A stretch of 64,000 bases of DNA. It comes from Evernia prunastri (lineage: Eukaryota; Ascomycota; Lecanoromycetes; Lecanorales; Parmeliaceae). Location: contig NKYR01000015.1 of assembly GCA_003184365.1 (NCBI GenBank), forward strand, positions 1 through 64,000, given 5' to 3'. The first letter of the stretch is position 1. The number at the start of each line of letters is the position of its first letter. The notes under the pieces were generated by a model, which searched no databases, was not told where the DNA came from, and saw nothing but the letters and a program-made list of their open reading frames with translations. The position numbers were made by a program, and so were the translations under genes. Shown here piece after piece: positions 60,680 through 64,000 of this stretch.

Positions 60680-63600
60680 TCGGTGAGGAGGTTTGCCCTG
60701 GATCGTTCTGTATGGGTGGGCTTGGGCCGCGGACGGTTCTGTCTGTGCAGCGAGGGCAGGTTGTAGATAACTATGACTGATAGCTTCAAGCTGCCCGTAC
60801 AGACGACGAAAGCTTACGAGGAAGCAGGAACCAGAATATCAGCGTATGGGGAAGATTGAGAGAAACTGGCCAGCGCAGAAGGATAATAATGAAGGATCCC
60901 TCGAAAAGCACAGCGAAGAGAATCCGGCACAGCAGGTACCGTCCATCCTTTGTACTTCTCCTCCGCACTCGGTATGCAAAAAATCTGGCAAGTGGCACGG
61001 TGCTAGCCCTGCAAACCCCCTAGCCCGCTGCAGCCTGCAAAGAGGGACTGCAACATCTGAAAACGTCGATTGCCCTTTGTGAAAAGAACGGTCGACCGTC
61101 CGAGTGCAGGTCACCCACTCATGTTAGCTGCAAGAAGCCTGGCTCCAACAACCTGCGACACGGATGGAGCAGCGCCGTTGGCCGCATGTGGGTTTAGCGC
61201 GGGCGCTAACATATTTGGATACGACAAAGGCGGTATTTAAAGTACGCGCCGCCTTCAGAGTTGCGGTTTCAGTTTTTCGGGATACCTATCGAAATAATGC
61301 TAGAAAGTATTAATAGGTAGGGTGCTAAGGTGTCCTTTATTACAGATACTATGTATGATGCAGGCAGGTAGGTACTTCCTCACCCTGCACATTCCAACCA
61401 GGCTCTCCTTCTTTGGCTGCGTGCGGGGTGTAGACACCGTGGGGATCAAAAAATATCTCCTCTTTACCCCCCCCCCCCCCAAAAAAGGGAGTGTCATTGT
61501 TTTTAGTTGTCAGATTTGCTTCGATCATGCAGACGGAGACAGGGGCCGGGAGCATCGAGGTGTCTGCGGGAACGGCATATCTAGGTAGGTCTTGATGGTC
61601 TACCTATTATGAGCCCATGCGGGCTAAGATTAAAGCGGTTCGTGATACGATGGGAGTTTGATGGGCCAGAGTTAACATAGCTATCTACGAGCGATGTTGC
61701 CCTCCATTCCTGACATCCGAAACCAGATAAGAAGGGGTTCGATGTATGTATCATGCTGGAGCTTCAAGACGTGCATCGTCCCAGGATTTTTGACAATGTG
61801 CTCTCCGGATTGGCCTGATTGGTTCCGCGGTGCTGGCCTTTGAAGCCCCGCCGCCGAATAAGGGACATACTGGGCGACTTTCTCCTCCATCTCTTTGCCC
61901 AGAACGTGCCGTTGTGAACTTGATTCCCGGTCAAACCTCACTGTCTTCTACCACCATGATCACCATTTTCCTTCCACCAGCCGCACGCAGGCTTAAGCGT
62001 TTGTATAAAGTCCTTGATAGTAGTCTCCACCGTCTCCTGAGATCCCATTTCCTGGAATGCATCTAAGCAGACCGGTGCAAATTTGCACTGGAAACACCTG
62101 GACTTGCATCTACATGGCGATAGACGATCGAAGCTACGGCGCTGCCATTAATCGAGCCCAAAGCTAGAAAGCTTGAGATTGGCAGAGAAGTCGTGGTAAC
62201 AGATACATCCTTGGGTGGCGGGAACAACGAGACCTTAAGCAGGAGCATTACCGCAACTGAGGTTGGACCAACCTACAATGGCTTGACTCGCCCTTCCATT
62301 CGTATAGACAGCTTTCCTATCTTTCCCTGTTCCGATATCGAAGCCGTCGCATTGCACGTGAGCCTTATCTCCAACCCAGTCCTCAGACAAGCCCTCTCTG
62401 CCCTTCACACTTTTCTGAATCACTATCGAAGAGACCTCGATGTAACCCAAGGCCCGAACCGCACCGAGTCCGCCTGACTGGAAAAGGGCCACCGAGTCTG
62501 CAATATGCACCCGCCACCTCCGAATGCGTCTCAGAAAGAGCGGTGCCACCCTAGTAAGCGTGCAATATTTCTGTATACCCTTGATTCTACTTACTCTTAC
62601 ATACGTACTTACATACACACATATATTCCTTATAAGGGTTTCACAAATCCAGACGAGCACACTTTCGCCTCTCACACGCATATTCGATGAGTACAATTAC
62701 CATCCCCGTCTTCACACACAGCATCCATCCCTCCACCTCAGCATCGAGCTCAACAGCCCCCCTCCCCGACAGGAACACCGATGGGGTCGAGAAAGAAGAT
62801 TTCATCAAGGTTGACGAAGTGACTAAGTGGGCGGATCGCTATAAGCTTTAACAGCCCTCACCACGTACTCTAGCAGACTTGAAGCGGGGAGGATGCCTCA
62901 ATTGATCAAGACAACTTACCCAATCGCACCGACGACACCTCGGTCTTCCGATGGATAAATACGCGGCGTAGGTTACCCAAAAGAGGCAGGGAGGGAGGCG
63001 TAAGCCTGGATGTAAGGACTAGGCGGTGGGGTCGTTGGTAGGCTGGCGCTTTTATTCGTTCGTTCATTCCTTCCTTCCTTCTTTCTCTCTCGTTTCCACT
63101 CCTCTTTCTCTCTCTCTCTCATATAAGACGAAAAACCAGCGGTTCAATCTCCCAAGGGACCTCCAAGTCCCCTCAAGCTCTCACAATGGTGATTGAAGTC
63201 CGCATGCTAGATAGATCTAGCCTATCTCTCGAAACCAACCCGCCCCCTCTCTCTCTCCTTTTTTTCCTTTCTCTCCTGCCGACCTGAAACCGCATTCCTC
63301 CCACCATCGATATGAATTCCTCTTTCCTCCACCCCACCACACCATACGCCCACTTCCCTTCCCTCCCAAATCCCCTTCCGCAATTCCCCAACCCCCCTCC
63401 ACAATTCCCCAAACCCTTTCCCCCCCAACCTCCCTTCCTCTCCCCCACTCCCCAACTCCATCCTCTTCCCCCCCCCAATCCCCCTCCCATCACAGATCGA
63501 CATCGCCACGCCGACCACCCTATTTCCCCATCCGACGTAACTTGCCTACCGTACAACAGATCCCGACATCTAAAAGCGCAGTAAGCTAGCCGAACGAATC

Positions 63601-64000
63601 TCCTAACTAACTAACTACCTAACTTACTGACTGAAGGAGCGATGTTGGACCCGCGGACGTGAATTTGGACCCGGATGGGAGGAATAGGAGGGGAACAAGG
63701 AGGAGGACAGACAGGCGACACTAGGGAGAAAGAGGAGATCGGTATGGGAAGGGGGGGCGGGCAGTAGGGCTGGTGGAGACTGGTACTGTGCTGGGCTGGT
63801 TTCTATGCGTCAAGAACGCGATCCAAGCGCACGCAAGACCCCAGAGCGCAAACGACGCTGATGTCAATACCACATAACGCACAAACAGGCAGGGAGTAAC
63901 AACATATCGATACCACTTATCTCTCTCCTGCCCTTCAGCCATGACTCGAACCCACTCGAACCCACTCCTCTCTCTGCCCCCCCCAAAAAAGGAGGCATCC
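60680..64000. other. No gene supported
   Basis: Frames are short or low-complexity (the purine-rich plus and pyrimidine-rich minus stretches at 63060-63560). A run of C followed by A at 61471-61486 and an A/C-rich end at 63976-63989 are further homopolymer spots. No tRNA, repeat family or coding domain recognised. Confidence 0.4.

Noticed and set aside
63173..63584. Gly/Trp-rich minus frames and Pro-rich plus frame
   Set aside because: Compositional, from CCCTTCC-type repeats; no start context or domain.

Overview
The window is nuclear DNA of a filamentous ascomycete, probably a Dothideomycete (the class is inference). The evidence is short introns of 46-182 bases, mostly 47-90, with GT...CTAAC...AG signals; fungus-specific families (CFEM, SesB-type hydrolase/NB-ARC/TPR receptor, fungal 14-3-3-like protein, F-box proteins, MCT-type MFS transporters, DUF3237); and a tRNA-Ser. 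Gene models were built by hand by joining frames at splice signals and checking that phases agree. There are no operons.

Layout. 1-1541: two 450-bp copies of the 5' end of a retrotransposon-like element around a one-base gap (N at 1091). 1930-2601: a small secreted protein. 2716-6910: an eight-exon NLR-type receptor with nearly identical TPR repeats. 8998-12070: two intron-containing, cysteine-rich secreted proteins in gene-poor DNA. 13042-18659: five same-strand genes or gene relics of an apparently undescribed small-protein family with a Y-C-x-x-H-P signature, plus an unrelated small ORF. 20915-24582: an Emp24/p24 cargo receptor and two Myb/SANT-like proteins, one with an in-frame TAG problem. 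26627-29232: a 14-3-3-like protein and a CFEM protein with a hydrophobic GPI-type tail. 29811-30988: an aldo-keto reductase broken by several frame changes. 32626-34027: an MCT-type transporter. 35261-35504: a 244-bp MITE with TA target duplication. 35717-37185: an F-box protein. 38039-41767: a 1242-residue secreted protein without introns. 42888-43995: an SDR oxidoreductase with its frame broken at the active site. 45914-48511: a large conserved-type protein interrupted by one TGA. 49497-51155: a second MCT-type transporter with an apparent GC-AG intron. 51966-52808: an F-box-like protein. 53586-53821: a tRNA-Ser(AGA). 54311-55158: a six-exon DUF3237 protein. 55266-58641: two membrane proteins. 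58642-64000: mostly low-complexity DNA with a minisatellite duplicated around a 13-base gap.

The most unusual object is the tRNA-Ser. A complete tRNA-Ser(AGA), with its normal short intron next to the anticodon, is further split by three segments of 46-50 bases. Each has a branch-site-like motif (TACTAAC or ATTAAC) and a 3' AG, and two start with GT, so they look like the spliceosomal introns of neighbouring protein genes. Both Pol III promoter boxes and a T6 terminator are intact. Second in interest is the five-member YC..HP cluster.

Several genes carry single-base breaks in G/C-rich runs (AKR, SDR, one cluster member) or single stop codons. Whether these are sequence errors or real decay cannot be decided from the sequence alone.
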